DNA of 64,000 bases from Aquimarina macrocephali JAMB N27 (GCF_000520995.1 NZ_JACA01000012.1:186001-250000); one strand, 5' to 3'. Positions 48,038 through 57,747 are shown, counted from the stretch's first letter. Translations and numbers: made by a program. Notes: generated by a model from the letters alone, not told the origin.

Positions 48038-49463
48038 TTATTTAAGAAGTTCCCTGCCGATTCTTTTGAGATTGTAAGCTGTAACCCCAATACTGATGTA
48101 TCGTTTAAATCCATGGTAGCCTTTGTCAGGACATCGATTGAGTCCGCAGTGTTCTATGATGTTGGATTCTACAGCGCTGTGTTTGTTTTTGAGTGTTTTA
48201 AAAGCAGGAGTGGTCTCTTCTATAATCTCTTGTTTATTCCGTTTACCTTTCTTGGGCATGATTGCTTGATCTATCCTTTGGTCAAGGTAACTTTTATTGT
48301 CTTTATGGTAATACCCTTTATCGAAGCTCCAATTGGTGATTTTGTATTTTACCAGTAAATCAGTGGCTGTTTGGATTACAATTTGAGAATCTGTTTCGTT
48401 TTCCATAATCCGGTGATCGATGATAAGTCCGTACTGGTCAGTAGTGATGGAGAGTTTTTTGCCCAGTTCCACATTAGGACGGCTTTTACCTTTATTGATC
48501 CACTCGGTATAGTCTTCAAAGATGGAAAACATTTTTTGATGGTGAGGGATTTGCTGGTCTTGTAACAATCGGCGATCTACTAAATCTATGTGCTTGTCCA
48601 GTAGTCTGGTGAAACGCTCGAGTTCTAATCCTAATGTCAATGTTTGGATATCATCAGCGACCAAACTAACATGGGTATGGTGCAGTTTTTTGCTTAGAAC
48701 CACGGCTTTTTCCAAGTAATCTTCTGTAGCCCTTTTCACACGTTGTTCTTTGTTTTTACCTCCACTACCACAAGCCTTTCCCAAAGCACGACAACGGTTC
48801 TTAAGTTCTCTTTTCCAATCCTTGGTTTTTCTCTCCACCTTGGTAGGCTAGGGCAGCTTTGGGTAATCTTATCTATGGTATCCAAAGCTTTACGGGCACA
48901 ATCCCATAATAAATTGTAATCGGTAGGGAAATGAACATTGCTTTCTACCACATAGCTATCGCTTTTGACAGATAATGCCGCCGTCTTTTTTTTTTAAAGA
49001 CCTTGCTATGACCAAATTCAACGATTATATCATTGATTTGCGTTAAGGTACCATCATCTAGTAAACGGACATTATCCACAATGCGATCATAACTAAAATC
49101 AATGAAATTATCAGAGTAGAAATCAGCATTGTTTTCTATTCCAAGAAGTTGACGTAAACCACTATGCGAACAAACCATCTCATCCAAACGGTCATAATCA
49201 ATACTTAAAGCCAAACGGAACTGGGCCAATACAAAAATCTGCCACAAATTTAATCCAAAACGACCCGTAGCTTTCTTGCCCAATAGTAATTTGTTTTCCA
49301 GAATATTGAAAATACTTTCATTATACCTTGGAGTGGTGTAAATTAACAACAAGGCTTTGATCAATGCAGGGATATCATCCCGGCTTTTAACCCGAAATGG
49401 AGTTTCTTCGATAGGTTTCACTCCTAATTCCATTTGTTGTTCGAACCGTTTGCGCATCATCAA
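48038..49463 (-). pseudogene. Transposase of the nested IS (ISNCY/IS1202-like), two frameshifts
   Basis: Three consecutive frames together form one transposase of about 475 residues. N-terminal: MRKRFEQQMELGVKPIEETP and KKATGRFGLNLWQIFVLAQ to GHSKVFKKK; middle: TAALSVKSDSYVVESNVHFP, with a catalytic Asp, to ITQSCP; C-terminal: KTKDWKRELKNRCRALGKAC to EHCGLNRCPDKGYHGFKRYI, with the catalytic Glu in KHSAVESNIIEH. The first shift (-1 needed) is at a run of ten A (48986-48995 on the plus strand as T10); the second is near 48840-48860. The family name is from memory of the motifs. Confidence 0.85.
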
Positions 49464-49625
49464 TAAAATTAAAATTCAAGCAATAATATACGCGAATCTA
49501 AACCCGATAAACCCAGCAAAAGCGTTTCTAAAATAATTTTAACTTCAAAATACAGCTAACTTTCAAAATTCAAAATCATTGGAAAGTAAATAATAACAAG
49601 CATTCATATGGATTACCGCAGGCAC
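49464..49625. other. Left-hand non-coding end of the nested IS
   Basis: 160 bases upstream of the nested transposase start. Includes the terminal sequence GTGCCTGCGGTAATCC read on the minus strand. Promoter of the transposase should be here but no consensus is clear. Confidence 0.5.
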
Positions 49626-49987
49626 TATTTATAAAGGAAATAGCAGACCACTATCAACAGGCAAAGAAAATAACATTAGTTATGGATAATCTCAACACTC
49701 ATAAAGCAAGTTCATTTTACGAAGCATTCCTTCCAGAAAAGGCCAAACAAGTTTGGGATCGATTTGAGTCGAAGCATGGAAGTTGGTTAAACATGGCTGA
49801 AATAGAATTAAACGTGCTAAATGGGCAATGTTTAAACAGAAGAATTGATAACATCGAAACGGTAAAACAAGAAGTAGCTGCTTGGCAAGAACATAGAAAT
49901 AATCTTAATGCCAAAATAAATTGGCAATTCACAACCGAAAATTCGAGAATCAAACTCAAAAGACTTTATCCGTCAATTAATAATTGA
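49626..49987 (+). pseudogene. IS630-family transposase, 3' part
   Basis: The C-terminal catalytic part of the IS630 transposase continues after the nested element: IKEIADHYQQAKKITLVMDN (second Asp in VMDNLNTH), then KHGSWLNMAEIELNVLNGQC with the catalytic Glu and INWQFTTENSRIKLKRLYP. The final TGA at 49985 lies inside the right inverted repeat. This segment itself has no lesion. Confidence 0.9.
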
Positions 49988-49995
49988 CTTGACAC
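49984..49995 (-). repeat. Right terminal inverted repeat of the IS630 element
   Basis: TTGACTTGACAC, followed by the TA target duplication (49996-49997). Confidence 0.88.
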
Positions 49996-50099
49996 TAGTA
50001 CTTACTTTACTAATGCCATCAATATTTTAAATGAATGTACATCTCTATACCCTCTAAGGTAGATAAGTTAAATTCAAAATCCTTAATTATAAAAGTTTA

Positions 50100-51092
50100 T
50101 TACTCCTCTTCAACAAAATTATTTACCACTGTAAACAAATATCTTAAAAAGTAGAATAAAGAAACCAGCCCTATGAGAAGTAGTGGGATTATAAATAATG
50201 CTCGATTTAACAGCTTTTTTCTTGCTGAAATAATATCGCCATAATCCACAATAGAAAGTACTTCTTTATCCAATACTAACACTTTTTCTTGTTCATTGAT
50301 TGTCTCTAGCAAAAGATCTTTTTGTTTTAATAAAGATGCTATCGTTGGTGTTTCAGCTTCATTTGCTATCACAACCAATTCATTAGGGTTAGAAGAAGGG
50401 TTATTATTTAAGTTGTTTAAGTAGTTATCTATAAATTGTAACGATTTTTTGTTTCTTTCTAAACTATTTTTGTTTTGAGTAATAGTCAGATTCTTTATAT
50501 CTTGATAATATTGATTTGATTTAATATATTTTAAAATTAAAGAAACAATCTTTGCGTTTTCATCATTTTTATTTTTGAACTTGAGAGTTAATCTATGGTG
50601 CTTATAGAAATTTCTAAACTCTTCTTCTTCTAGTTTATCTTCTTCATATGCTTCCATTATATCCTTAAAAAACTCTCTGTTCTCATATCGTTCTTGTAAG
50701 TTATCTAAGACATCCGTCCCCGTAATCAAAGGTTCTATAGTGATCTTATCTAGGTTCTTGATATTATCTGGATTAATACCTAATTTTTCTAAGAAAAAAT
50801 CATCTTTAAAATTACGATCCAATTCGTCTATAAAATCATATATATATTTTGTGCTATTATATTTAGGTTCGATTATTATTTCCTGTATATAATTGTCTTT
50901 TTTGTCTTGATATTGATCCACAAAAAATCCTGCTGCTACTCCGACAATCAATAAAATCAAAAACAAAAGTGCTTTTTTCTTAAAGAATATAATTACAGAA
51001 ATAATCAATCTTAAAAGATTTTTAAAACCCTTCTTAATCATGCCAAAAATTTGCATTAAATCTATTTCGTCATTGTAATTTTCATTACCCAT
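50100..51092 (-). CDS. Wzz-like chain-length determinant
   Basis: A 330-residue protein with an N-terminal amphipathic stretch (DLMQIFGMIKKGFKNLLR), a membrane helix (about 45-64, KKALLFLILLIVGVAAGFFV), a long periplasmic helical part and a C-terminal helix (about 296-315, LFIIPLLLIGLVSLFYFLRY). This is the topology of polysaccharide co-polymerases that set chain length, without a tyrosine-kinase domain. It is the intact partner of the broken gene at 45376-46407. It lies 5 bases after the DUF6909 gene, so it may share that promoter. Confidence 0.82.
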   Translation of the reverse strand: MGNENYNDEIDLMQIFGMIKKGFKNLLRLIISVIIFFKKKALLFLILLIVGVAAGFFVDQYQDKKDNYIQEIIIEPKYNSTKYIYDFIDELDRNFKDDFFLEKLGINPDNIKNLDKITIEPLITGTDVLDNLQERYENREFFKDIMEAYEEDKLEEEEFRNFYKHHRLTLKFKNKNDENAKIVSLILKYIKSNQYYQDIKNLTITQNKNSLERNKKSLQFIDNYLNNLNNNPSSNPNELVVIANEAETPTIASLLKQKDLLLETINEQEKVLVLDKEVLSIVDYGDIISARKKLLNRALFIIPLLLIGLVSLFYFLRYLFTVVNNFVEEE

Positions 51093-51097
51093 AATTA

Positions 51098-52792
51098 TTA
51101 TCTTTCTTTAAATATTTGTTCTATTATTTTTTCTGTTATTAGGTATGTTGGTTTTACTCCTGTAGTTCCTAATCCTCCAGAAGCTAGTGTACTTCCAGTT
51201 TCTAAAGGGTTATCCGAAGCATAATAAGCGTATCGTACTTTTACTTTTGAACTGATACTACTTCTAAGTTTTGAAGCAGATTGTATGGCCTTTTGGTAAT
51301 GTGCTCCTTCCATTTCTAATCCAATTACATTCCAGGTAGAATCATGAAAAAACTTTAAGATATCTCTATTTTGCAAAGACGTTCCTAAAACTGTAATCAT
51401 TGCTCCATCATAGATATCAATGCCATGGCCTTCTAGTTCTTTCTTTTTTAACTGGTTTTTAAACGGATAATTATCTGCTGTTCCTTCAAAGACATGAGCA
51501 GATGGTATCATTATATCCCCTTTTCCTCCTTCAAGAATACCTGCTTTACCCATAATAGAAATAGATTTAACATCTATATGTGTTTTGTTTCCTTGAGAAG
51601 TAATATATGGCTTTAATAGCTCATCCATAGTTTCGTATGCCTGCTCACCAAACGCATAATCCATAACAATGATCACTGGCTTTTTATCATCTTCGATATC
51701 AGCAATCAGATTTTTATATTCACCATCAGCATAATGAGCAGTATCAAATATCTGAATATTAATATTTGCACCACTATGATCTTCTAGGTAAGTCATTCCT
51801 TTTTGCAAGGCTAACTTTCGCACTTTTGCTCTTAATTTATCATTTTTATTGTCGCTTAATGATTCATAAACATCAAAAGTGCTTTTATCTTTTAATTCTG
51901 TTTTTAATGCTATTGGAGCATATAAAGCATTCATTACACTATGCATATTAGCACTGATAATATGGATTGGGCGGTGTAATAAATTTAGTTCTTCTAGTTT
52001 ATTTTTAATTGTATTTGCCCAAATCTCTCCATGAATATGATGACCTAGTCTTTCTCTTAAAACCGGACTAAAAGTTACGATTCTCTTTTCATCTTCAATT
52101 GATTCTTCTATGGCCAATTTACCTAGCCAATAAATAATATCTAAAAACCGTTCTTTGTTTTCTGGACAAGAAAAATTACCATATACAGAAGAAACCTCCT
52201 CGAAGGTTCTTCCTAAAATATTAGCTGTATGGGTCAAAGCCACTTCTCTTTCGGCCTTGGTCAAATCTTTTTTAGAAGTTACAGCTTTTTCTAATTTCTG
52301 CCAATCTCTGGTAACATTACCCTGCTCATTAATCACCACTCGATTCATGATCTTATGCGATTCTATAAACAAAAATGTAAGGTGTGTAAGGATATCATAA
52401 ATTTCTGAACGCCCTCGGGTGATCTCGATATTCATTTGCTCTTCATCTATACGATAACAGTTCCTGCGTCTTTTGGGAGGTACTATGGCTTTAAAATGAG
52501 AATTTTTATACCCTTCATCACTGGTTAAGTTAATATATCTACACTCTTCAATACCAAATGGTAAACGATCAATAACATAGAGTAATCCATTAAGCTCTAC
52601 TTTTTCTTCTGCGACAGAACCATAAATTTCTGGACGAAGTGTTAATAGTGCTTCTCTAAGTGTATCCCCAGAAACACCCATAGGTTTATAAAAACCTCTA
52701 TTAAAAAGATGACGCATAGTTATGTACATGCGTTCAATTGCGCTAGAGCTTTCCTGAGCTCTCGTTCTTCCTTGTAATATAAGATTTGCCAT
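51098..52792 (-). CDS. DUF6909-like protein with nucleosidase-like C-terminus
   Basis: A 564-residue soluble protein. The first half (GRTRAQESSSAIERMYITMR, then PEIYGSVAEEKVELNGLLYV) matches, from memory, the Bacteroidota family DUF6909. The C-terminal quarter reads ITVLGTSLQNRDILKFF, VIGLEMEGAHYQKAIQS and YYASDNPLETGST, which recalls the MEGA and SDKPL signatures of the nucleoside phosphorylase / AMP nucleosidase superfamily. No signal peptide. The role is unknown; a nucleotide- or sugar-phosphate-related activity is an inference. Confidence 0.75.
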   Translation of the reverse strand: MANLILQGRTRAQESSSAIERMYITMRHLFNRGFYKPMGVSGDTLREALLTLRPEIYGSVAEEKVELNGLLYVIDRLPFGIEECRYINLTSDEGYKNSHFKAIVPPKRRRNCYRIDEEQMNIEITRGRSEIYDILTHLTFLFIESHKIMNRVVINEQGNVTRDWQKLEKAVTSKKDLTKAEREVALTHTANILGRTFEEVSSVYGNFSCPENKERFLDIIYWLGKLAIEESIEDEKRIVTFSPVLRERLGHHIHGEIWANTIKNKLEELNLLHRPIHIISANMHSVMNALYAPIALKTELKDKSTFDVYESLSDNKNDKLRAKVRKLALQKGMTYLEDHSGANINIQIFDTAHYADGEYKNLIADIEDDKKPVIIVMDYAFGEQAYETMDELLKPYITSQGNKTHIDVKSISIMGKAGILEGGKGDIMIPSAHVFEGTADNYPFKNQLKKKELEGHGIDIYDGAMITVLGTSLQNRDILKFFHDSTWNVIGLEMEGAHYQKAIQSASKLRSSISSKVKVRYAYYASDNPLETGSTLASGGLGTTGVKPTYLITEKIIEQIFKER

Positions 52793-52805
52793 AAATTTTT
52801 CCTAG

Positions 52806-52813
52806 CAAATATA
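52806..52813 (-). promoter_or_regulatory. Candidate -7 element (TATATTTG) for DUF6909-wzz
   Basis: TATATTTG on the minus strand, 13 bases before the DUF6909 start. No -33 element at the expected distance. Confidence 0.35.
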
Positions 52814-52847
52814 AGTATACTAACCGAACATTAAAATTCAATTAGGA

Positions 52848-54347
52848 CTATTTGTCTATTATAGTAGTGAGTTTGTCTACAATATTTCTATCATTAGAAA
52901 GTCTTGGAAGTTTATTTTGACCTCCTAGTTTACCCACAGATTTCATATAATCTTTAAATCCATCTTTTGGAACAGGAGTTATTTTTAATGTTCTCAATAT
53001 ATTCCCTTCGATCAAATCATCATAATAAGAGTTCTGTTTTCTCAATGAGCTCTCAATTTCTAAAGTTAATTTTCTTATATCCTCTGGAGTTTCTCGAAAT
53101 TCTATAAACCATTCGTGATATGGTAGTTCGCCCTGATTTGGATTAACCTGTGGCGCTACTGTAAAATCATTAATCATTATCCCGGTAGCTTCTATACCAT
53201 CTTTAATTGCTTGATCCACTTCTTTACCAATCACATGTTCTCCGAATGCTGAAATAAAATGCTTTATTCTACCAGAAACAACTACTTTATATGGTGATGT
53301 ATTTGTAAATTGTACTGTATCTCCAATATTATATGCCCATAATCCAGCATTAGTAGAAACAAGCATTACATAATTTACTCCTATTTCAACCTCACCAATA
53401 GTTAATCTCCTTGGGTTTTCTTCAAAAAATTCATCTGCCTTTACAAACTCATAAAACATCCCCGAATCCAGTTGCAATAGCATTCCTTTTTCATTCTGAC
53501 TGTCCTGAAACGCAAAAAACCCTTCTGAAGCCGGATACAATTCGATACCTGCTACTTTTCTGCCAATTAATTTTTCGAATGTAGCTTTATAGGGTTCAAA
53601 ATTTACACCACCGTATATAAAAAGCTCGAAACCTTTAAAAAGTTCTCCTATGGTTTTGTTTGCCTTTTGCTGCAGTTTTTCAAAATACATTTGTACCCAT
53701 GGTGGAATACCGCTTATCACTGTCATATTTTGATGTACCGTTTCTTCAACAATGGCATCAACTTTTTGTTCCCAATCTTCAATACAATTAGTTTCCCAGC
53801 TAGGCATTCTGTTCTTTTGAAGATATTTTGGTACATAATGTGCTACTATTCCCGAAAGTCTTCCTAGTAATATTCCATTCTTTTCACTCATCTCTGGACT
53901 CCCCTGAAGGAATATCATCTTGCCATCAACAAAATCAGTTTTTCCTGTTTCTTCAATATAGCACAAAATCGCATTACGAGCTGCTCTAACATGAGTAGGC
54001 ATAGAGTCTTTGGTAAGAGGAATATATTTTGCACCACTTGTAGTTCCTGATGTCTTAGCAAAATATAATGGTTTTCCTGGCCAAAGTACATCGTTCTCAC
54101 CAGCTACAACACGATTTACATATGATTTTAATTCTTCATAATCTCGTATTGGGACATTTTGAGTAAAATCTGAATATGTTTTTATCTGCTGAAAATTATG
54201 ATCTTTACCAAAGGCCGTGTTTTCTGCTTTTTCTATAAGCCTTGCAAAAACTTGTTCTTGAGTTTTTATTGGGTTTGATGCCCATTTATTAATTTTTTTG
54301 CGAATTCGCCTAGCAAATACTTTAGCTCCTAATGTTTTTAAGGACAT
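52848..54347 (-). CDS. GH3-family adenylating enzyme
   Basis: A 499-residue ANL-superfamily enzyme. YFAKTSGTTSGAKYIPLTKD is the phosphate-binding loop (about residues 90-110); LYPASEGFFAFQD, NAGLWAYNIGDTVQFT and SGRIKHFISAFGEHV are the GH3 acyl-acid amido synthetase motifs. In plants GH3 proteins join acids to amino acids; the bacterial substrate is unknown. It starts 6 bases after the M23 peptidase gene, an arrangement I recall from other Flavobacteria. Confidence 0.9.
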   Translation of the reverse strand: MSLKTLGAKVFARRIRKKINKWASNPIKTQEQVFARLIEKAENTAFGKDHNFQQIKTYSDFTQNVPIRDYEELKSYVNRVVAGENDVLWPGKPLYFAKTSGTTSGAKYIPLTKDSMPTHVRAARNAILCYIEETGKTDFVDGKMIFLQGSPEMSEKNGILLGRLSGIVAHYVPKYLQKNRMPSWETNCIEDWEQKVDAIVEETVHQNMTVISGIPPWVQMYFEKLQQKANKTIGELFKGFELFIYGGVNFEPYKATFEKLIGRKVAGIELYPASEGFFAFQDSQNEKGMLLQLDSGMFYEFVKADEFFEENPRRLTIGEVEIGVNYVMLVSTNAGLWAYNIGDTVQFTNTSPYKVVVSGRIKHFISAFGEHVIGKEVDQAIKDGIEATGIMINDFTVAPQVNPNQGELPYHEWFIEFRETPEDIRKLTLEIESSLRKQNSYYDDLIEGNILRTLKITPVPKDGFKDYMKSVGKLGGQNKLPRLSNDRNIVDKLTTIIDK

Positions 54348-54353
54348 AGATAA

Positions 54354-55226
54354 TTATTGTTCAAAATCAATAAAGTTAGAAGGATCTGTTGGGTATCCAT
54401 CTCGCCATAATTCAAAATGTAAATGAGGCCCGGTAGATAATTCTCCTGTCGAACCTGCTGTAGCAATTACTTCTCCGGCCTTAACCTGTTCTCCTTGTTG
54501 CTTGGTTAGAGAAGCATTATGTTTATATACTGTAAGTAAATTATTGCTATGCTTAAGTATAATTACATGACCAGTCTCTGCAGTCCATTCAGAAAAAATT
54601 ACAGTTCCAGAAGATGCTGCTTTTACCGGAGTATCTTTGGGGACTGCTACATCTATACCATAATGTTTTTCATTCATGTTATAGTTAGAAGTGATATTAC
54701 CTTTTACTGGAGGAAATAATGAAAAATCAGAGCTTGATTTTTCACTTTCGAATAGGCTATATTTATCTTCCTTAGATACTTCTTCACGAAGTTGTATATC
54801 TTGTTCTGAAGGTTTAAGATCCACCTCTTCAGGGTTTAACTTTTGGGATTGTATTGCAGAATCAATATCAAATTCTACAGTTTTTACATCTCCTGTAAGT
54901 ACTTTTCTGATTGATTTATAATATTCCTGATTAATATTAATTACCGACTCCAGAGAATCTGTAGTAGCTACTAATCTGGTAGCTCTTAAATTGAGTGATG
55001 TAGAAGAATATCCTGGAATATATTCTCTAAGCGGGGTAAATGCAATCAAAAAGGTAGTTCCTGCTACCAAGACAATTGAGGTAATCGTAACCATTACAAA
55101 AACATTAAGCCTGTTTAATTTAAATGATATTCGTTCCTCAAAAGTATCCTCATTAAGGATAACCAAGCGGTACTTATTAAGCAGCTTCTTGGTGATTTTT
55201 TTTTGTTCTTTGTTCTTTTTTGCCAT
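54354..55226 (-). CDS. M23 (LytM) peptidase, membrane-anchored
   Basis: A 290-residue protein. Charged N-terminus, one transmembrane helix (about 34-55, FVMVTITSIVLVAGTTFLIA), a coiled linker and a C-terminal LytM domain: NEKHYGIDVAVPKDTPVKAA with the zinc His and Asp, and TGPHLHFELWRDG with the HxH. All zinc ligands are present, so it is probably an active endopeptidase on peptidoglycan cross-links. Confidence 0.93.
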   Translation of the reverse strand: MAKKNKEQKKITKKLLNKYRLVILNEDTFEERISFKLNRLNVFVMVTITSIVLVAGTTFLIAFTPLREYIPGYSSTSLNLRATRLVATTDSLESVININQEYYKSIRKVLTGDVKTVEFDIDSAIQSQKLNPEEVDLKPSEQDIQLREEVSKEDKYSLFESEKSSSDFSLFPPVKGNITSNYNMNEKHYGIDVAVPKDTPVKAASSGTVIFSEWTAETGHVIILKHSNNLLTVYKHNASLTKQQGEQVKAGEVIATAGSTGELSTGPHLHFELWRDGYPTDPSNFIDFEQ

Positions 55227-55592
55227 AGATTACATCTTCAATAAAGAATGTTATCAAATCGGTATCATTAATCGCAAATATACATAATGAACTCATCTTG
55301 GGTTTACCTTTTACCTGCGAAATTTACATTTTACCTTTTAATTTTGTCTTTTTATCAAATTACTTCATTGTTATTATATTCAAAAACGGTTTGTTCATCA
55401 AAGAAAATCAAACGTGTGAAGTGCAAATATAAATCAGAGAAAAATTCAACTTATCCATATTAAAACACAACGGTTTTGATATGTAAATCGTCTATCGGTT
55501 TTGATAAAATTGATATAAAAATCCGTTTTTTAACAGCTAAAAACATATATTTAATCATTTCTTGCTAACTTTGTAATCTAATAGTTAAGATC
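55227..55592. promoter_or_regulatory. Divergent promoter region between the M23 peptidase and tatA
   Basis: 366 bases without a gene. TAnnTTTG octamers: TATATTTG on the minus strand at 55275-55282 and at 55424-55431 (towards the peptidase), and TAACTTTG on the plus strand at 55566-55573 (towards tatA, 22 bases before its ATG). The -33 boxes are not convincing. No structured RNA was seen. Confidence 0.45.
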
Positions 55593-55784
55593 ATGATATT
55601 ATCTAGTATATTTTTAGGAATGATTGGCCCATGGCAAATTGCTCTAATTGTAGCAATTGTGTTGCTTTTGTTTGGTGGAAAGAAAATCCCCGAGCTAATG
55701 AGAGGCCTTGGTAGTGGTATAAAAGAATTTAAGGATGCCTCAAAAGAAGAAGAAGAAGATCCTAAGATTGATGAGAAAAAATAA
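55593..55784 (+). CDS. tatA: Sec-independent translocase subunit TatA
   Basis: A 63-residue protein. A transmembrane helix ([20 protein letters not shown], about 11-28) followed by the hinge [20 protein letters not shown] and an acidic tail ([12 protein letters not shown]). These are TatA/E features; it forms the variable-size pore for folded proteins. A tatC gene is not in the window. A strong terminator follows. Confidence 0.95.
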   Translation: MILSSIFLGMIGPWQIALIVAIVLLLFGGKKIPELMRGLGSGIKEFKDASKEEEEDPKIDEKK

Positions 55785-55803
55785 TTTTTGTATTTAAATA
55801 TAT

Positions 55804-55835
55804 AAAAAACCCAGTTCCTAGGAACTGGGTTTTTT
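55804..55835. terminator. Bidirectional terminator between tatA and DUF2306
   Basis: Perfect stem of AAAAAACCCAGTTCC / GGAACTGGGTTTTTT with a two-base centre; A and T tails serve both convergent genes. Confidence 0.92.
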
Positions 55836-55840
55836 GCTAT

Positions 55841-56527
55841 TTACTTATTGCTTGTTATTTCATTTATAACTGTCTTTTTTATTATTAATTCTGCAAGGAC
55901 TAGGTTTAGAATCCATGAGATCCATGAATCAACCCTGTATGCTTCTATAAATTTCATATCAAGTACAAATAGAAGTATTGGCATCCACAATCTAAATGTA
56001 ACTCCAACAAAGGTTACTGCATAACTTCGAATCATCCATCTTTGATGTTTTTTGATATTTCTTTTTCGAATTGATATATACGCTATTATCGTTGTAATCA
56101 ACCAAGCAATACTCATCCCACTAAAACCAAGTTTAGCAATTATTCCACCCGTGGCATAAACAGCAATATAAAAACCTGTAATACCACTCACAAGTACTAG
56201 GATAACATAAATTTTACCTATAGTCCTATGTAACCCTATATTTTTGACTCTAAACTTCTTTATAAATAAGGACCATCCAATGATAAGTGCAACTCCTCCT
56301 AAAAAAATATGCATATAAAATGCAAAATTCCAAATGACACTCGAAAGCAATTCTTCACTTTTGTGTCCTAGTAAACCCGTATTAGTATCAACAGCTAAAA
56401 AAGTTAAAGGATATAATCCTATAGAAATGGCAAGAATTGCGAATACAACCCAGACTACTTTTTTATACCTAATTTGTCTTATACTATTTATCAAAGCCTG
56501 GGTAGTAATTATTCCTTTTAACCTCAT
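55841..56527 (-). CDS. DUF2306-type membrane protein
   Basis: A 228-residue protein with six or seven hydrophobic helices. The motifs FYMHIFLGGVALIIGWSLF, IGLHRTIGKIYVILVLVSG and KKHQRWMIRSYAVTF (His/Arg pattern at helix ends) are typical of DUF2306, a widespread family of unknown function with possible haem-binding histidines. It is downstream of the membrane AraC gene (116-base gap) on the same strand. Confidence 0.8.
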   Translation of the reverse strand: MRLKGIITTQALINSIRQIRYKKVVWVVFAILAISIGLYPLTFLAVDTNTGLLGHKSEELLSSVIWNFAFYMHIFLGGVALIIGWSLFIKKFRVKNIGLHRTIGKIYVILVLVSGITGFYIAVYATGGIIAKLGFSGMSIAWLITTIIAYISIRKRNIKKHQRWMIRSYAVTFVGVTFRLWMPILLFVLDMKFIEAYRVDSWISWILNLVLAELIIKKTVINEITSNK

Positions 56528-56643
56528 GAGTATCTCTTTTAATAATTGATTGATATTAATACAAACATAGGCGTACCAAAGGACGTAAACGCCTCAACTT
56601 GCAATCTGGGACTTACTTAGCATCATATTACTAAAAGAAAAAT

Positions 56644-57744
56644 TTATTTTATAGCTGATTTGGCATATTGAGAAGGAGTTTTGCCTGTCCGTTTTTTGAA
56701 ATATCGATTAAAAGATGATTTAGAATTAAAGCCGCAGTCATACGCCAAAGCCAACAAAGTAAATTGTTGATTATTATTTATCTTAACTAACCTCTTGAAT
56801 TCTTCAACCCTAAAAGTATTAACAAAATCGTAAAAATTCTTTCGTTCTTTTTCATTAATTGTTTGAGATAAATAGTTAGGATGAACATCAAGTTTAGATG
56901 CAAGATCATTTAAAGAGAGTGTACTATCCTTATACAATCCCTCTTCGATCATTAATTTCATTAAATTTTTATACAAATCTTCAGCTAATTTATCTGTTAA
57001 TCCAGATTTTGCATACTTTTCTTTTTTGGTTTTTGTTTCAGAAGATTTCATATTAACCTCATCCAAAACTAGTGTTTTACTATTGAAAACGACTCTTTGT
57101 TGTACTCCAAAAAAACCAATTAAAATCACAAAAACCGAAACTCCGATAAAAATATAAGTATCATTATTTGTTAATATTACGACACTCCAAATCCCTCCAA
57201 GACCATAAGTTAAGAACTGTAACCATTTTAAATTAATTTCTTCAATATCGGAGAATTGATCACGAATATTTTTTCTGTGCTTAATTAATAATATATTCGA
57301 CCAAAACACATAGGCTATTCCTGATATAAAAATTAATGCTAGTCCAAAAATTCTAAATGTTTCATATTCTTCACCTCGATTTCCAAACACTTCTATTTTT
57401 TGTGCACCAGAAAGTAAAAAAAAGTTAGTAAGATAGGTATATCCAAAAATAGCTGGTAACAAATGTAATGCTGCCATCCAGTTATTTTTTGGAAATTGAT
57501 TTGTAACCGAAGAAACATAGAAATATAGAAAAACGCCATGAAATAGTGGTAAAGGAGTTTCTATCGCTAATAGATGAGGCCAATTATAAATCTGCCCTGT
57601 ATGATCAATGTAAAATAAAAAAAGGTGTACTGCCATCAAAAGCATCCATATAAAAAGAAAGATGTCTGATTTTGATTTGCTCCTTTTATTAAGAAGTAAT
57701 GCAGAGATAAATAAAGCTATACTTATACCACCAAAATATATCAT
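56644..57744 (-). CDS. Membrane-bound AraC-family regulator
   Basis: A 366-residue protein: seven hydrophobic helices in about residues 1-215, a charged linker (SSETKTKKEKYAKSG) and an AraC DNA-binding domain (LSLNDLASKLDVHPNYLSQT; ALAYDCGFNSKSSFNRYFKK). It has the same architecture as the regulator at 9577. It starts 3 bases after tex, so it is co-transcribed with it; DUF2306 is the next gene downstream. The signal is unknown. Confidence 0.88.
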   Translation of the reverse strand: MIYFGGISIALFISALLLNKRSKSKSDIFLFIWMLLMAVHLFLFYIDHTGQIYNWPHLLAIETPLPLFHGVFLYFYVSSVTNQFPKNNWMAALHLLPAIFGYTYLTNFFLLSGAQKIEVFGNRGEEYETFRIFGLALIFISGIAYVFWSNILLIKHRKNIRDQFSDIEEINLKWLQFLTYGLGGIWSVVILTNNDTYIFIGVSVFVILIGFFGVQQRVVFNSKTLVLDEVNMKSSETKTKKEKYAKSGLTDKLAEDLYKNLMKLMIEEGLYKDSTLSLNDLASKLDVHPNYLSQTINEKERKNFYDFVNTFRVEEFKRLVKINNNQQFTLLALAYDCGFNSKSSFNRYFKKRTGKTPSQYAKSAIK

Positions 57745-57747
57745 TTT

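Larger units (their letters stand above)
47765..49625 (-). mobile_element. Nested insertion sequence (ISNCY/IS1202-like), dead
   Basis: It lies between two copies of TATTTA (47759-47764 and 49626-49631), the likely 6-bp target duplication. Cutting out 1,867 bases (element plus one copy) restores the IS630 frame exactly: ...KKDGAVF joins IKEIADHYQQ. The ends share a loose inverted repeat, GTNNCTGNNNTAANNC. The transposase is on the minus strand. Confidence 0.85.
46978..49995 (+). mobile_element. IS630-family element (dead), containing a second IS
   Basis: The ends are the perfect 12-bp inverted repeats GTGTCAAGTCAA (46978-46989) and TTGACTTGACAC (49984-49995), each flanked by TA (46976-46977 and 49996-49997), the usual IS630 target duplication. 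Without the nested insertion it would be about 1.15 kb, the normal IS630 size. The transposase has several lesions. It sits between two Wzz paralogues. Confidence 0.9.
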
